From Prevotella sp. Rep29 (GTDB lineage: Bacteria > Bacteroidota > Bacteroidia > Bacteroidales > Bacteroidaceae), in assembly GCF_019551475.1 (NCBI RefSeq), contig NZ_CP047159.1, positions 434,001-498,000 on the forward strand: 64,000 nt of DNA. The letters are read 5' to 3'. Made by a program: the position numbers and the translations under genes. A model generated the notes under the pieces. That model was not told where the DNA came from, ran no database searches, and saw nothing but the letters and a program-made list of their open reading frames with translations. This document shows positions 35,799 to 43,754 of this stretch, in pieces (the first letter of the stretch is position 1; every line of letters starts with the position of its first letter).

Positions 35799-36494
35799 AT
35801 GGAGCAAATGATTATCATCAACGTCGTTATCGTGGCAGTTTTAGTGACGGCTGTCATCGCTTATCTGGCCCTACGGCGGCAGAATGATGCCGTGCAGTAC
35901 GAGGTGAACCGGCTAACGCTTCGCCTCACGGAAATGGAAATGAAGATGGACGCCTTCCATGCCATCAATAACATTCCCGGCGGTGGTAGTGCTGCCGCTG
36001 ATGCCCAGGGGCTGACAGCTGTGAGCAAGGAAGAAAAGACTGCCAACGCGGACTTGTCGGAGATGGACGACAAGGAACTTTTTGAACATATCAGTCGAGT
36101 CATCCGTGACGAAGAACTGTTCCGCTGGCCCGATTTCAACCGCGCAGCCGTGAAGGAGCGGTTCTCTCTCTCGGCTGCGCGCATCGGCGGTGCCTTTATG
36201 CGGGGCGGCGGCATGGGCCTGCCCGAGTTTGTGCGCAACTGCCGTCTGGACTACGCCTGCCGCCTGATGGTGGAACAGCCTGAGTTGTCGTTTACCGAGG
36301 TGGGCGAGGCTTCAGGCTATCAGCGCACCACTACGTTCTACCATGACTTCAAGGCACGCTTCGGCATGCCCCCGGCTGAGTACAGGGCACAGCAGTTAAA
36401 ACAGGATGATGCAACTGCCATCCAGTCAGTACAGCCGCAGGGCGGAGAACCGAAGGAACAGCAGGAAATCACAGAATCAGAGAAGAATGACTGA
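35799..36494 (+). CDS. Membrane-anchored AraC-type regulator
   Basis: A 231-aa protein: a membrane helix at residues 4-26, a coiled coil to about 55, a low-complexity linker and then an AraC-type HTH around 120-205 (FTEVGEASGYQRTTTFYHDF). Its HTH is clearly a paralogue of that of the regulator at 34012, with shared NCRLDYACRLM- and FYHDFKAR-type stretches, but the exported sensor is absent. The two could work as partners, for example as heterodimers. Its stop overlaps the next ATG (TGATG), so it is coupled to the cargo operon. Confidence 0.72.
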   Translation: MEQMIIINVVIVAVLVTAVIAYLALRRQNDAVQYEVNRLTLRLTEMEMKMDAFHAINNIPGGGSAAADAQGLTAVSKEEKTANADLSEMDDKELFEHISRVIRDEELFRWPDFNRAAVKERFSLSAARIGGAFMRGGGMGLPEFVRNCRLDYACRLMVEQPELSFTEVGEASGYQRTTTFYHDFKARFGMPPAEYRAQQLKQDDATAIQSVQPQGGEPKEQQEITESEKND

Positions 36495-36658
36495 TGTACG
36501 GAAACAATAGTATTCTGGACCCTAATTTCATGCTGCTCTACGGCCTGACAATGATGCTTGCCTTAGAGACGGCAGTCTATCTGCTATGGCGGCGCGGCAA
36601 TGTGACATTCCCGTATGCTGCGGCTTCCCCGTGGGGGGCAACAGTTGCATTCCTATGA
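36494..36658 (+). CDS. Small single-helix membrane peptide
   Basis: 54 codons starting at an ATG that overlaps the stop of the regulator. One membrane helix is seen (LYGLTMMLALETAVYLLWRR). Translation coupling and codon use make it likely to be made, but it has no family that I know. Another frame, open to 36780, overlaps its second half, so a frameshift within one original gene is an alternative. Confidence 0.4.
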   Translation: MYGNNSILDPNFMLLYGLTMMLALETAVYLLWRRGNVTFPYAAASPWGATVAFL

Positions 36659-36780
36659 TGGTCGGTGCTCCCTGTGTGTTTGAGGTCAGCCCCGAGAAGT
36701 CTGTCCTGACATTCAATGTCGAGGGAGAGAGAAAGACATACTCCTTAGAAGGAGCAAGTGAGCAGTTATTCAAGAAGTAA
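36586..36780 (+). CDS. Small overlapping frame, possible frameshifted second half
   Basis: 64 codons in a different frame from the peptide at 36494. The second half (VFEVSPEKSVLTFNVEGER) is protein-like, acidic and ends 20 nt before the next gene. The first half, which overlaps the membrane peptide, is cysteine-rich and less convincing. It may be the C-terminal part of the upstream gene after a one-base change. Confidence 0.35.
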   Translation: MAARQCDIPVCCGFPVGGNSCIPMMVGAPCVFEVSPEKSVLTFNVEGERKTYSLEGASEQLFKK

Positions 36781-36800
36781 ATAATTTAAAAGTAAGAAAG

Positions 36801-37928
36801 ATGATGAGAAAAATCATGCAATGGATGGTGGCTGCCACCCTGACAAGCAGCCTCTTTGTATGGACATCCTGTTCGAACGATGACAATGCGGTGATTCCGC
36901 AGCCCGGCCATGAAACGGAGTTCGGCGCACTGCTGAAAACACTGGACTGGGGCACGGACACATGCCTCGTCTATGGTCACAAGACACCCGATGTGGATGC
37001 CGTCACCTCGGCCTTGTCGTATGCCAGGCTGATGCGGCTGATGGGCTACAACTGCAAGGCCAAGGTGTCGAGCGGGATGAACCGCGAGACAGCCTATATC
37101 GCCCACGTGTTCGGCTTCGCGCTGCCCGAACTGAAGTCGAGCGTGTTGCCGCAGACACGGCTCATCCTGACCGACCACACCGACTATGCCCAGTGCGTGG
37201 AGGGTGCCCGCGAAGCCGTTGTCCTGCAGAAGATAGACCACCATGTGGAGGGCGACATTGCAGACAGCGGCATCCCCTTTGTGCGCCGCGAGATGGTTGG
37301 CTCCACCAACACCATCATCTACGAGATGTATAAGGAACAGGGCATCACCATCGACGACGAGACCGCCCGCATCATGCTGGCAGGCATCATCAGCGACACG
37401 CGCAACCTGTCGAAAACCACCACGCAGGCCATCGACTCCACGGCATTGCAAGCTCTGACCGCACAGTTGGCCATCAGCCCCGACTCCGTGGCTCGTCTGA
37501 ACCGTGGCATGGAGGATGCAGCCACCGACTATACCGGCATGACCGATGCCGAGATTTTCCTCTCCGACTACAAGGAATACGAGATTGGCGGCCATCTGCT
37601 TGGCTTCGGCAGCCTCGTCTGCAAGCAGAGCCAGATGGAAGCCTTCATCGACCGCATGCTGGCAGTCATGCCCGAAGTGATGGGGCAGCGTGGGCGGCAG
37701 ATGCTCGTTGCCAAGATTGACAACATGGTGGAGAACACGGGCGATGACCGTGCCGAACGGCCTTACGTGGAGAATGGCACCTATTTTATATATTATGGTG
37801 AAGGTGCCAAGCAGGTGGCCGAGGGCGTCTTCGGTCCGTCATTGCGTGAGGGTGTCTGCTATACATCCGAGAAACTCTCACGCAAGCAGATAGTGCCGCG
37901 CATCACAGAAGTGCTGACTGGTAATTAA
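36801..37928 (+). CDS. Exported lipoprotein of the DHH family, manganese-dependent inorganic pyrophosphatase-like
   Basis: A 375-aa protein. An N-terminal lipoprotein signal (IMQWMVAATL..., lipobox WTSC, then SNDDN) is followed by a DHH phosphoesterase. The metal motifs of family II pyrophosphatase are kept: H60-K-T-P-D64-V-D66, a TDH motif near residue 122 and D146-H147-H148. The late SRKQIVP motif that binds the diphosphate is also present. Family II pyrophosphatases are cytoplasmic; an exported, lipid-anchored one is unusual. It might hydrolyse pyrophosphate or another small phosphoester at the surface. The leader is the first of the repeated series. Confidence 0.82.
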   Translation: MMRKIMQWMVAATLTSSLFVWTSCSNDDNAVIPQPGHETEFGALLKTLDWGTDTCLVYGHKTPDVDAVTSALSYARLMRLMGYNCKAKVSSGMNRETAYIAHVFGFALPELKSSVLPQTRLILTDHTDYAQCVEGAREAVVLQKIDHHVEGDIADSGIPFVRREMVGSTNTIIYEMYKEQGITIDDETARIMLAGIISDTRNLSKTTTQAIDSTALQALTAQLAISPDSVARLNRGMEDAATDYTGMTDAEIFLSDYKEYEIGGHLLGFGSLVCKQSQMEAFIDRMLAVMPEVMGQRGRQMLVAKIDNMVENTGDDRAERPYVENGTYFIYYGEGAKQVAEGVFGPSLREGVCYTSEKLSRKQIVPRITEVLTGN

Positions 37929-37959
37929 GATTAGTAATGTTTCATCAAACACAACGACG

Positions 37960-39507
37960 ATGAGAAAGTTACATGAATTAACATGGATGCTCGCCGCCAC
38001 CCTCGTTTGCGGCGCAAGTGTATTCATATCGTGTTCGTCGGACAGCGACGACAACCCAGTAATTAACCCCGACGAGCCGCAGCAGCAACTGGCCGACTAC
38101 ACCATCATCTTCTACGGTCACGGCGGCAGCAACCTCGACGCTTTCCTGATGGATAACATCGCCCAGTTCTTCAAATCCGACGCCGACCACCGGCGCAACG
38201 TGAGCATCTGCGCACAATACAAGTTCTCGACCCTCGAGAACTTGCAGAACAGCTACAGGGACTTGAAAACCGAAATCGACCCCAACGACCCGGCCCAGGT
38301 GGCCTTAGTCGAAAGGATTAAAGACTTCTACCCCTATGGCGGGAAGACCAGCCGCTTCACCGTCGACCCCACAGTCGCCGAGACCGACATGATGGCCACC
38401 ATCACCGCCCATTTCATTGGCCCCGACAATGCCGACATCTCGCGAACCGACTCGCTCACCCGCTTCATCGACTGGGCAGCGCGGGTGCGCCCCGCCCGCA
38501 GGTATATCCTCGTACTGTCCGACCACGGCGATGGCTATCTGCCCACCGAGGAAATCCCTGTCGCTGCTGCCGCCCCCAGCCAGACCCGCAGCGTCATCAA
38601 GGACGACGGCCACAACCGGGCCCACTTCACCGCCAAGAGCCTCACCGAGGCCATCCGGCAGGCCTCGGTGCACGTCAGCGCCGTCTATTGCGACGCCTGC
38701 CTGATGAACGCGGCAGAATATCAGTTCGAACTGGCCCCGGTGACCGACTACCTCGTGCTCTCCACCTTCCTCGTGCCTAGCGCGGGCGGCAACTACACTG
38801 AGCTGGTCGACGCCCTCTCGGACAACCCAGACGATCCCGAGCAGGCCCTGACGCGCTTCGCACGATTCTGCGTCGATGCCTGGGACAAGGATGCCGAAAA
38901 GGAAGACAAAGGCGAGGACGTGCCCCACTATCACGACATGAGCGTCTATCGCTCGGCCGAGGCCGACGCCTTCGGCGCTGAACTCAAGAAGTTCGTCGAC
39001 CGTCTGGTCGACGTCTATCAGAACGGCACCGACTACGCCCGGACCCGCATCGACTCGATCACCGCCAACGCCTATCGCGTCGACAACGAGCAGCCCACCT
39101 ACGACCTCATGAACTACATCATCGGCCTCACTGCCGCACTGCCCGACGACTTTGGGCCTTTGATTGAGGGTTTGGCAGACCAGGCCTACAACCACTACTT
39201 TGCCCTCCAGCAGTCGAGCAAGTGGCTCGAAGAGAACGGCCACACCGTCTCGCTCAGCGTGATGCTCGGCTGCCAGGGCCACTTCACCACCGTGGAGAAT
39301 GGCCTGCACTTCCGTTATGATGCCGACGGATTAGTCTATCTGTTTGCCGACGGTCAGCCGACCAGCGACGGTCTGCCATGGGGCTCCACCCTCGATGACA
39401 CCTACGGCCAGCTGCGCTTCGACCGGCTCACCGGCTGGAGCCGATGGCTGAAACTGAATAGACAGGAACCCAACACAAAATGTTACACCGAATATTACGA
39501 ATATTAA
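37960..39507 (+). CDS. Clostripain-family (C11) cysteine protease lipoprotein, first copy
   Basis: A 515-aa protein with the shared leader (lipobox FISC, then SSDSDDN). The clostripain fold starts at about residue 45 (YTIIFYGHGGSNLD). The catalytic dyad is His189 (in LSDHGDGY) and Cys247 (in DACLM). C11 enzymes cut after arginine or lysine and are made as zymogens in several gut bacteria. The acidic stretch after the lipid cysteine suggests surface display. It forms a tandem pair with the next gene, but the two are only distantly similar outside the motifs. Confidence 0.85.
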   Translation: MRKLHELTWMLAATLVCGASVFISCSSDSDDNPVINPDEPQQQLADYTIIFYGHGGSNLDAFLMDNIAQFFKSDADHRRNVSICAQYKFSTLENLQNSYRDLKTEIDPNDPAQVALVERIKDFYPYGGKTSRFTVDPTVAETDMMATITAHFIGPDNADISRTDSLTRFIDWAARVRPARRYILVLSDHGDGYLPTEEIPVAAAAPSQTRSVIKDDGHNRAHFTAKSLTEAIRQASVHVSAVYCDACLMNAAEYQFELAPVTDYLVLSTFLVPSAGGNYTELVDALSDNPDDPEQALTRFARFCVDAWDKDAEKEDKGEDVPHYHDMSVYRSAEADAFGAELKKFVDRLVDVYQNGTDYARTRIDSITANAYRVDNEQPTYDLMNYIIGLTAALPDDFGPLIEGLADQAYNHYFALQQSSKWLEENGHTVSLSVMLGCQGHFTTVENGLHFRYDADGLVYLFADGQPTSDGLPWGSTLDDTYGQLRFDRLTGWSRWLKLNRQEPNTKCYTEYYEY

Positions 39508-39577
39508 TGAACGGCTGCGATGACGTCAGCAGCAAGTGACGTAGAACCATTTAGGAATTTATATCAAATAAAGCATT

Positions 39578-41431
39578 ATGAAAAGAATCATGCAATGGGT
39601 GCTCGCCGCCACCCTCATCTGCGGCACAAGCGTATTCAACTCGTGTTCGTCGGACAACGACGACAACCCTTCTCCTGAATCAGGAGCGAACAGCGAACTT
39701 GTTGGCCAATGGTATTCCGACGTGTCGGGGGCTACTTATGCCGCCTGGACATACGGCAAGGCTTGGCAGCAGACGGAACTGAAGGACGACGGCACAGGAA
39801 CCACCAGCATCTATTACCTTAACAACGACGACGCCGTGGGCCGTGAGCGCTATTCGTTCACCTATACAGCCACGGACGGCGTGCTGACGATGGACATCGC
39901 GGAGAGGAACACCAAGACCACTGCCAGATATACCGTGAGTGACGGCAAGCTGACGATGATGGAGGGTGACCACCAATTGGCCATGCAGAAGATGGACGAC
40001 GCGAAGGCTAAGGACTTTGATGCGTGGAGCCGCAAGGACAACCTGGTCAATGTGCCGCAGCCCGCCCGCTACACCGTCTTAGTCTATGGCAATGCGGGAG
40101 GCACCATGGACGCAATTATTGAGTACGGCTTCTGGGAGAAGATACAGCCGCTGCTCAAGGACCACAACAACGTCCGCGTGGTCTGCTTCTACAAATATGG
40201 CAAGAAACCGACTGATGAGAAAAATTCCTATCCAGGTAAGTATGCCGACCCGGGCGACATCGTGTGGTTCGATCTGAACGACACGACCAACCTGGAGAAT
40301 ATTCGTAACGGAGGACTTCAGGCATATGGGTATGAAAAGGAGGCCAAGGCCATGAAACTGTGCGACCCCAAGACCGTCAGCGCGTTCATCCAGATCAGCA
40401 GTCTGGTGTGTCCTGCCGAGCAGTATGTGTTCAGCATCTGGGGGCATGGCAACGGACTGGCCCCAATGAACGATGTCCCTGGCAAATACGAAGACCCCGC
40501 CGCTGCATCTGCCACCCGAGGGGTCATTGCCGATGAGTGGAATGAGAGTGAGGAACTTGATATGTATGAGCTGAGTGCCGCCATCCGTTCCGCAGGCCTG
40601 AACCGGCTGAACACGATTTTCTTCCACAACTGCCTGATGGGCAACATGGAGACGCTGACCGAACTGCGCGGCCTGTCTGACTACATCGTGGCGTCGGCAC
40701 ACATACTCTCAAGTGGAGGCGAACTGCTCACGGAATACGTCCGCGGACTGCTGGAGAAGGGGAATACCGAGGATGCCGTTGCACAGATGTTTGAGCGAGT
40801 AAACCCTGTGTGGGAAAATTCATATCATGAGTCTGAAGAGCAGGAAAATGGGCAAATAGTGGAGTCCTGGAAAAATGGCGACTACAAACTCATCCGCACC
40901 GCCAAGCTCGATGCCATCATCGATGCCGCCAAGCGCCTCGCCGACAGACTCGTCGCTCTCTACCCCACGCAGAAAGAGGCCATCGACAGAGCCACCAAGG
41001 AGGTGTATCGGTTCAACACCTTGATTAATAATAAACAGTCCCCCGATGAGAGTATCGGAAACTCCTACGTGACTCCCTTTTTCGATTTGGCTGACTATGC
41101 CCATTTGTTGACAAAGGAGACTGGCGACGCAGAAATGGCTGCCATCTCCAGTGATTTGGACAAAGCCTTCAGCGAGGCCTTCGTACATTATGCCGACGTC
41201 AGCACGAACGAACAGCATCTGGACCACTACACGCTGAGCGTCTGCCTGACCAACAACGATATCTACACGACAAATTTCATCGGATTTTATCCTAATGCCC
41301 TGTGCAATTACGACCAAGGCTACGAGCAGACCACATTCCACAAACTGACGGGATGGGGCAACTGGCTGCGCACCAACCAGCAACTGCTTTGGGGCAATCC
41401 CACAAGCGACGGCGGTGGTCCGCTCAAGTGA
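39578..41431 (+). CDS. Clostripain-family (C11) cysteine protease lipoprotein, second copy
   Basis: A 617-aa protein with the shared leader (lipobox FNSC, then SSDNDDN). An extra beta-rich N-terminal domain of about 110 residues (WYSDVSGATYAAWTYGKAW...) resembles the lipocalin-like domains of Bacteroidales lipoproteins. The protease domain starts near residue 165. The catalytic dyad is His290 (WGHGNG) and Cys352 (FHNCLMG). Likely a surface protease working with the one upstream. The 70-nt gap before it shows no promoter box. Confidence 0.85.
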   Translation: MKRIMQWVLAATLICGTSVFNSCSSDNDDNPSPESGANSELVGQWYSDVSGATYAAWTYGKAWQQTELKDDGTGTTSIYYLNNDDAVGRERYSFTYTATDGVLTMDIAERNTKTTARYTVSDGKLTMMEGDHQLAMQKMDDAKAKDFDAWSRKDNLVNVPQPARYTVLVYGNAGGTMDAIIEYGFWEKIQPLLKDHNNVRVVCFYKYGKKPTDEKNSYPGKYADPGDIVWFDLNDTTNLENIRNGGLQAYGYEKEAKAMKLCDPKTVSAFIQISSLVCPAEQYVFSIWGHGNGLAPMNDVPGKYEDPAAASATRGVIADEWNESEELDMYELSAAIRSAGLNRLNTIFFHNCLMGNMETLTELRGLSDYIVASAHILSSGGELLTEYVRGLLEKGNTEDAVAQMFERVNPVWENSYHESEEQENGQIVESWKNGDYKLIRTAKLDAIIDAAKRLADRLVALYPTQKEAIDRATKEVYRFNTLINNKQSPDESIGNSYVTPFFDLADYAHLLTKETGDAEMAAISSDLDKAFSEAFVHYADVSTNEQHLDHYTLSVCLTNNDIYTTNFIGFYPNALCNYDQGYEQTTFHKLTGWGNWLRTNQQLLWGNPTSDGGGPLK

Positions 41432-41461
41432 ATAAAGAACAAGTATTAAATTCTCAAAAAT

Positions 41462-41623
41462 ATGAATCAAAGGAAACTGTGGGTGCTCGCCGCCATCCTG
41501 ACATGCGGCCTGATGAGCGCAAACGCCCTCGTGATGACCCACGCCTACTCCAACGCCATCATCGACAAGGTGGAGGAAGCCCTGAAGAACGGTATCGTTG
41601 GCAACGATGATGAGGACTGGTGA
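41462..41623 (+). CDS. 53-aa peptide consisting almost only of the shared leader
   Basis: MNQRKLWVLAAILTCGLMSA is nearly the same as the start of the lipoproteins around it. The mature part would be only about 30 residues, with an acidic end (NDDEDW). The cysteine is earlier than in the others, and a cleavage site after SANA is plausible, so it may be secreted rather than lipidated. It ends 1 nt before the DUF3667 gene. It is either a small secreted peptide or a spare leader cassette. Confidence 0.55.
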   Translation: MNQRKLWVLAAILTCGLMSANALVMTHAYSNAIIDKVEEALKNGIVGNDDEDW

Positions 41624-41624
41624 T

Positions 41625-42434
41625 ATGAGGATGAATCTGAGAGAGCGGTATCGGTGTTTCAAAGCGTGGCAGGAGCACCCGTTTGACTACGCGAACCACA
41701 GCGAGCACACCACCAGATGTGCCAACTGCGGTACGGAGTTCCGTGACAACTTCTGTTCCCGCTGCGGCCAGAAAGCCGGGGTGGGGCCTATAGGGTGGAA
41801 CACGGTGCGGCAGGGCATCATGATACTCTGGGGCATGGACAACCGCTCGCTCAGTTTCACGCTGGTTCAACTGGCATTGCGGCCCGGCTACCTGATACAC
41901 GACTATATCAGCGGCAAGCGGCAGGTGGCGTTCCCACCCGTGAAGATGCTGTTCATCGTAGCCCTCGCCAACGCGCTGGCCACCCGACTGCACGAGAAAC
42001 TCTATGGCAGCGTAGCAGAGGCACAGACCTTTGAGGGGGAGTTGGCCTTCCTGAACCAGTTTATGACCTGGGCGAAGGACAATACGGCCTGGAGCACGCT
42101 GCTCTACATGGCAGTATTTATCCTCCCCACGTGGATGTTCTTCCGCCGTGCCCCCCGCTACCCCCGGCACAACCTGCCCGAAGGGTTCTTCATTCAGGTG
42201 TTCATGGCCAGCCTCAACCTGCTGATAGACACGGTTGCCCAGTTGACGGTCATACGGGCCAGCGTCCTGTTACCCATCTATTTCATCGTGACCTACAGGC
42301 AACTCTTCGGCTACGGGTGGTGGGGCACCATCTGGCGGCTTCTCTTCTGTGCCGCTATCGGTTTCGGGCTAATCATCATAGCTGCTATGGCCTCGGTGGT
42401 CTGGTTCAATGCAGAGGAGATTTTCAGTTCTTAA
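41625..42434 (+). CDS. DUF3667 membrane protein with zinc ribbon
   Basis: A 269-aa protein. The N-terminal zinc ribbon has two pairs of cysteines (CANCGTEFRDNFCSRCGQK, residues about 28-47), followed by about four membrane helices. This is the DUF3667 layout; function is unknown. It is the only non-exported enzyme-like neighbour in the cargo besides the DUF4421 barrel, and could help folding, sorting or immunity for the others (guess). I chose the ATG at 41625, right after the stop of the leader peptide. Confidence 0.7.
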   Translation: MRMNLRERYRCFKAWQEHPFDYANHSEHTTRCANCGTEFRDNFCSRCGQKAGVGPIGWNTVRQGIMILWGMDNRSLSFTLVQLALRPGYLIHDYISGKRQVAFPPVKMLFIVALANALATRLHEKLYGSVAEAQTFEGELAFLNQFMTWAKDNTAWSTLLYMAVFILPTWMFFRRAPRYPRHNLPEGFFIQVFMASLNLLIDTVAQLTVIRASVLLPIYFIVTYRQLFGYGWWGTIWRLLFCAAIGFGLIIIAAMASVVWFNAEEIFSS

Positions 42435-42470
42435 CAATCATGTCTCACCTTTCAAAGTCCAGTATCAGTT

Positions 42471-43733
42471 ATGACATTCTATTCTAAACACCATTCCCTG
42501 TCTATCCCGAAAGGTTCGAACAGAACCCGCCGGAAGGCTTTGCTCGCGGTATGTATGCTGCTGTGCATACAGCCGGCGGCCACTGCCCAGGAAACCGCCG
42601 ACAGCGTGGAAGCGGACGGGAAGATGCCAGGGGTCATCAAGCAGGTGCTCGACAGGCTTAACCGCCCCCCACGCTACCTCGACGACCGCTATGTGCGAAA
42701 GCCGCCGACCAAGTTCATTGTCACCCTGAGGGGCAGAGTGCAGCAGACCGGTGTGCGCATCAACGACTATTCGGAGTTGGATACCGACTGGGGGCTTGCC
42801 AACAGCACACAGACCGACTTGCGTATGCAAGAGCGCCTCCATTACAAGATAGGAGGCTATATCACCTATTCAGGCATCCGTGCCGGACTGAGCATGAGCG
42901 TAGGGCGCAAGAGTGCCGAGAAGAGCACCTCCTTGTACCTCGGCTGCATCAACTCATACTACGGGCTTACAGCCCAATATAACAATATCAAGGAGAAGGT
43001 GTCATCTGACGTACATTCCACAGTGGACTATCATGGTGAGAACTACGAAAACGACTCCATGGAGGGCGACACTTACATGGAGTCGGACTATCCTGCCGAC
43101 ATGCGCGAGATACAATTCGACGGCTACTATGCCTTCAACCGCCGCCGCTTCGCCTATACCGCTGTATATGGCGGCAGTGTCGTGCAGCGACGTTCTGCCG
43201 GCTCGTGGATGCTGGGAATGAAGTACCTCTATGGGCGGGTGAAGTTCGACTCCAGGGAATCCAGTTTCCTCACCCACGTCGGCGGCATCACACGGTTTAC
43301 CACCCAACAGTTGTCCGTAGGCGGAGGCTACAGTTACAACCTCGTACTCCTGAACCGTGACGAAAACGGTCCACTCCTGCACGGTCTTCGCAACCTCACT
43401 TTCAACGCCACCTTCATGCCGATGGTCACCATGTTCAATCCGCTCACCATCTATTACGACAAAAACCTCGTGGAATGGTTCGGCTATGAGACCGACCACC
43501 GCACACGCAAGTCACATCCGGAACTCAACTACACTGCCACGACGGGCATGGCGCTGAGCATCGACCGCTTCAGTTTCGTCGTCAAAGTCCACTACGACAA
43601 CTTCCGCTTCAACACAGGCTTACAGGATGAGAACCTGAACAAACTGGGCGATGAGTATGCCATGCAGAAAAACCGCATGAAAGGGCGCTTCTTCAACTGG
43701 GGCGTGAGGGCAGATTTTCAAATGAAGTTTTAA
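42471..43733 (+). CDS. DUF4421 outer-membrane protein
   Basis: A 420-aa protein with a cleavable signal peptide (cleavage probably after ATAQ, about residue 40) and a body of alternating aromatic strands ending in F, as in an outer-membrane barrel. The stretch RPPRYLDDRYVRKPPTKF and later repeats match DUF4421, a Bacteroidetes family of unknown role. It has its own signal type, not the shared leader. It could be the outer-membrane partner of the surface enzymes. Confidence 0.7.
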   Translation: MTFYSKHHSLSIPKGSNRTRRKALLAVCMLLCIQPAATAQETADSVEADGKMPGVIKQVLDRLNRPPRYLDDRYVRKPPTKFIVTLRGRVQQTGVRINDYSELDTDWGLANSTQTDLRMQERLHYKIGGYITYSGIRAGLSMSVGRKSAEKSTSLYLGCINSYYGLTAQYNNIKEKVSSDVHSTVDYHGENYENDSMEGDTYMESDYPADMREIQFDGYYAFNRRRFAYTAVYGGSVVQRRSAGSWMLGMKYLYGRVKFDSRESSFLTHVGGITRFTTQQLSVGGGYSYNLVLLNRDENGPLLHGLRNLTFNATFMPMVTMFNPLTIYYDKNLVEWFGYETDHRTRKSHPELNYTATTGMALSIDRFSFVVKVHYDNFRFNTGLQDENLNKLGDEYAMQKNRMKGRFFNWGVRADFQMKF

Positions 43734-43754
43734 CCAATGTAATAAAAAAGAAGT

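Noticed and set aside
38305..39309. A 334-codon minus-strand frame opposite the first clostripain gene
   Set aside because: The plus-strand frame has complete catalytic motifs and a signal peptide. The antisense frame is valine/glycine-rich with no motif, in a G+C-rich region prone to such frames.
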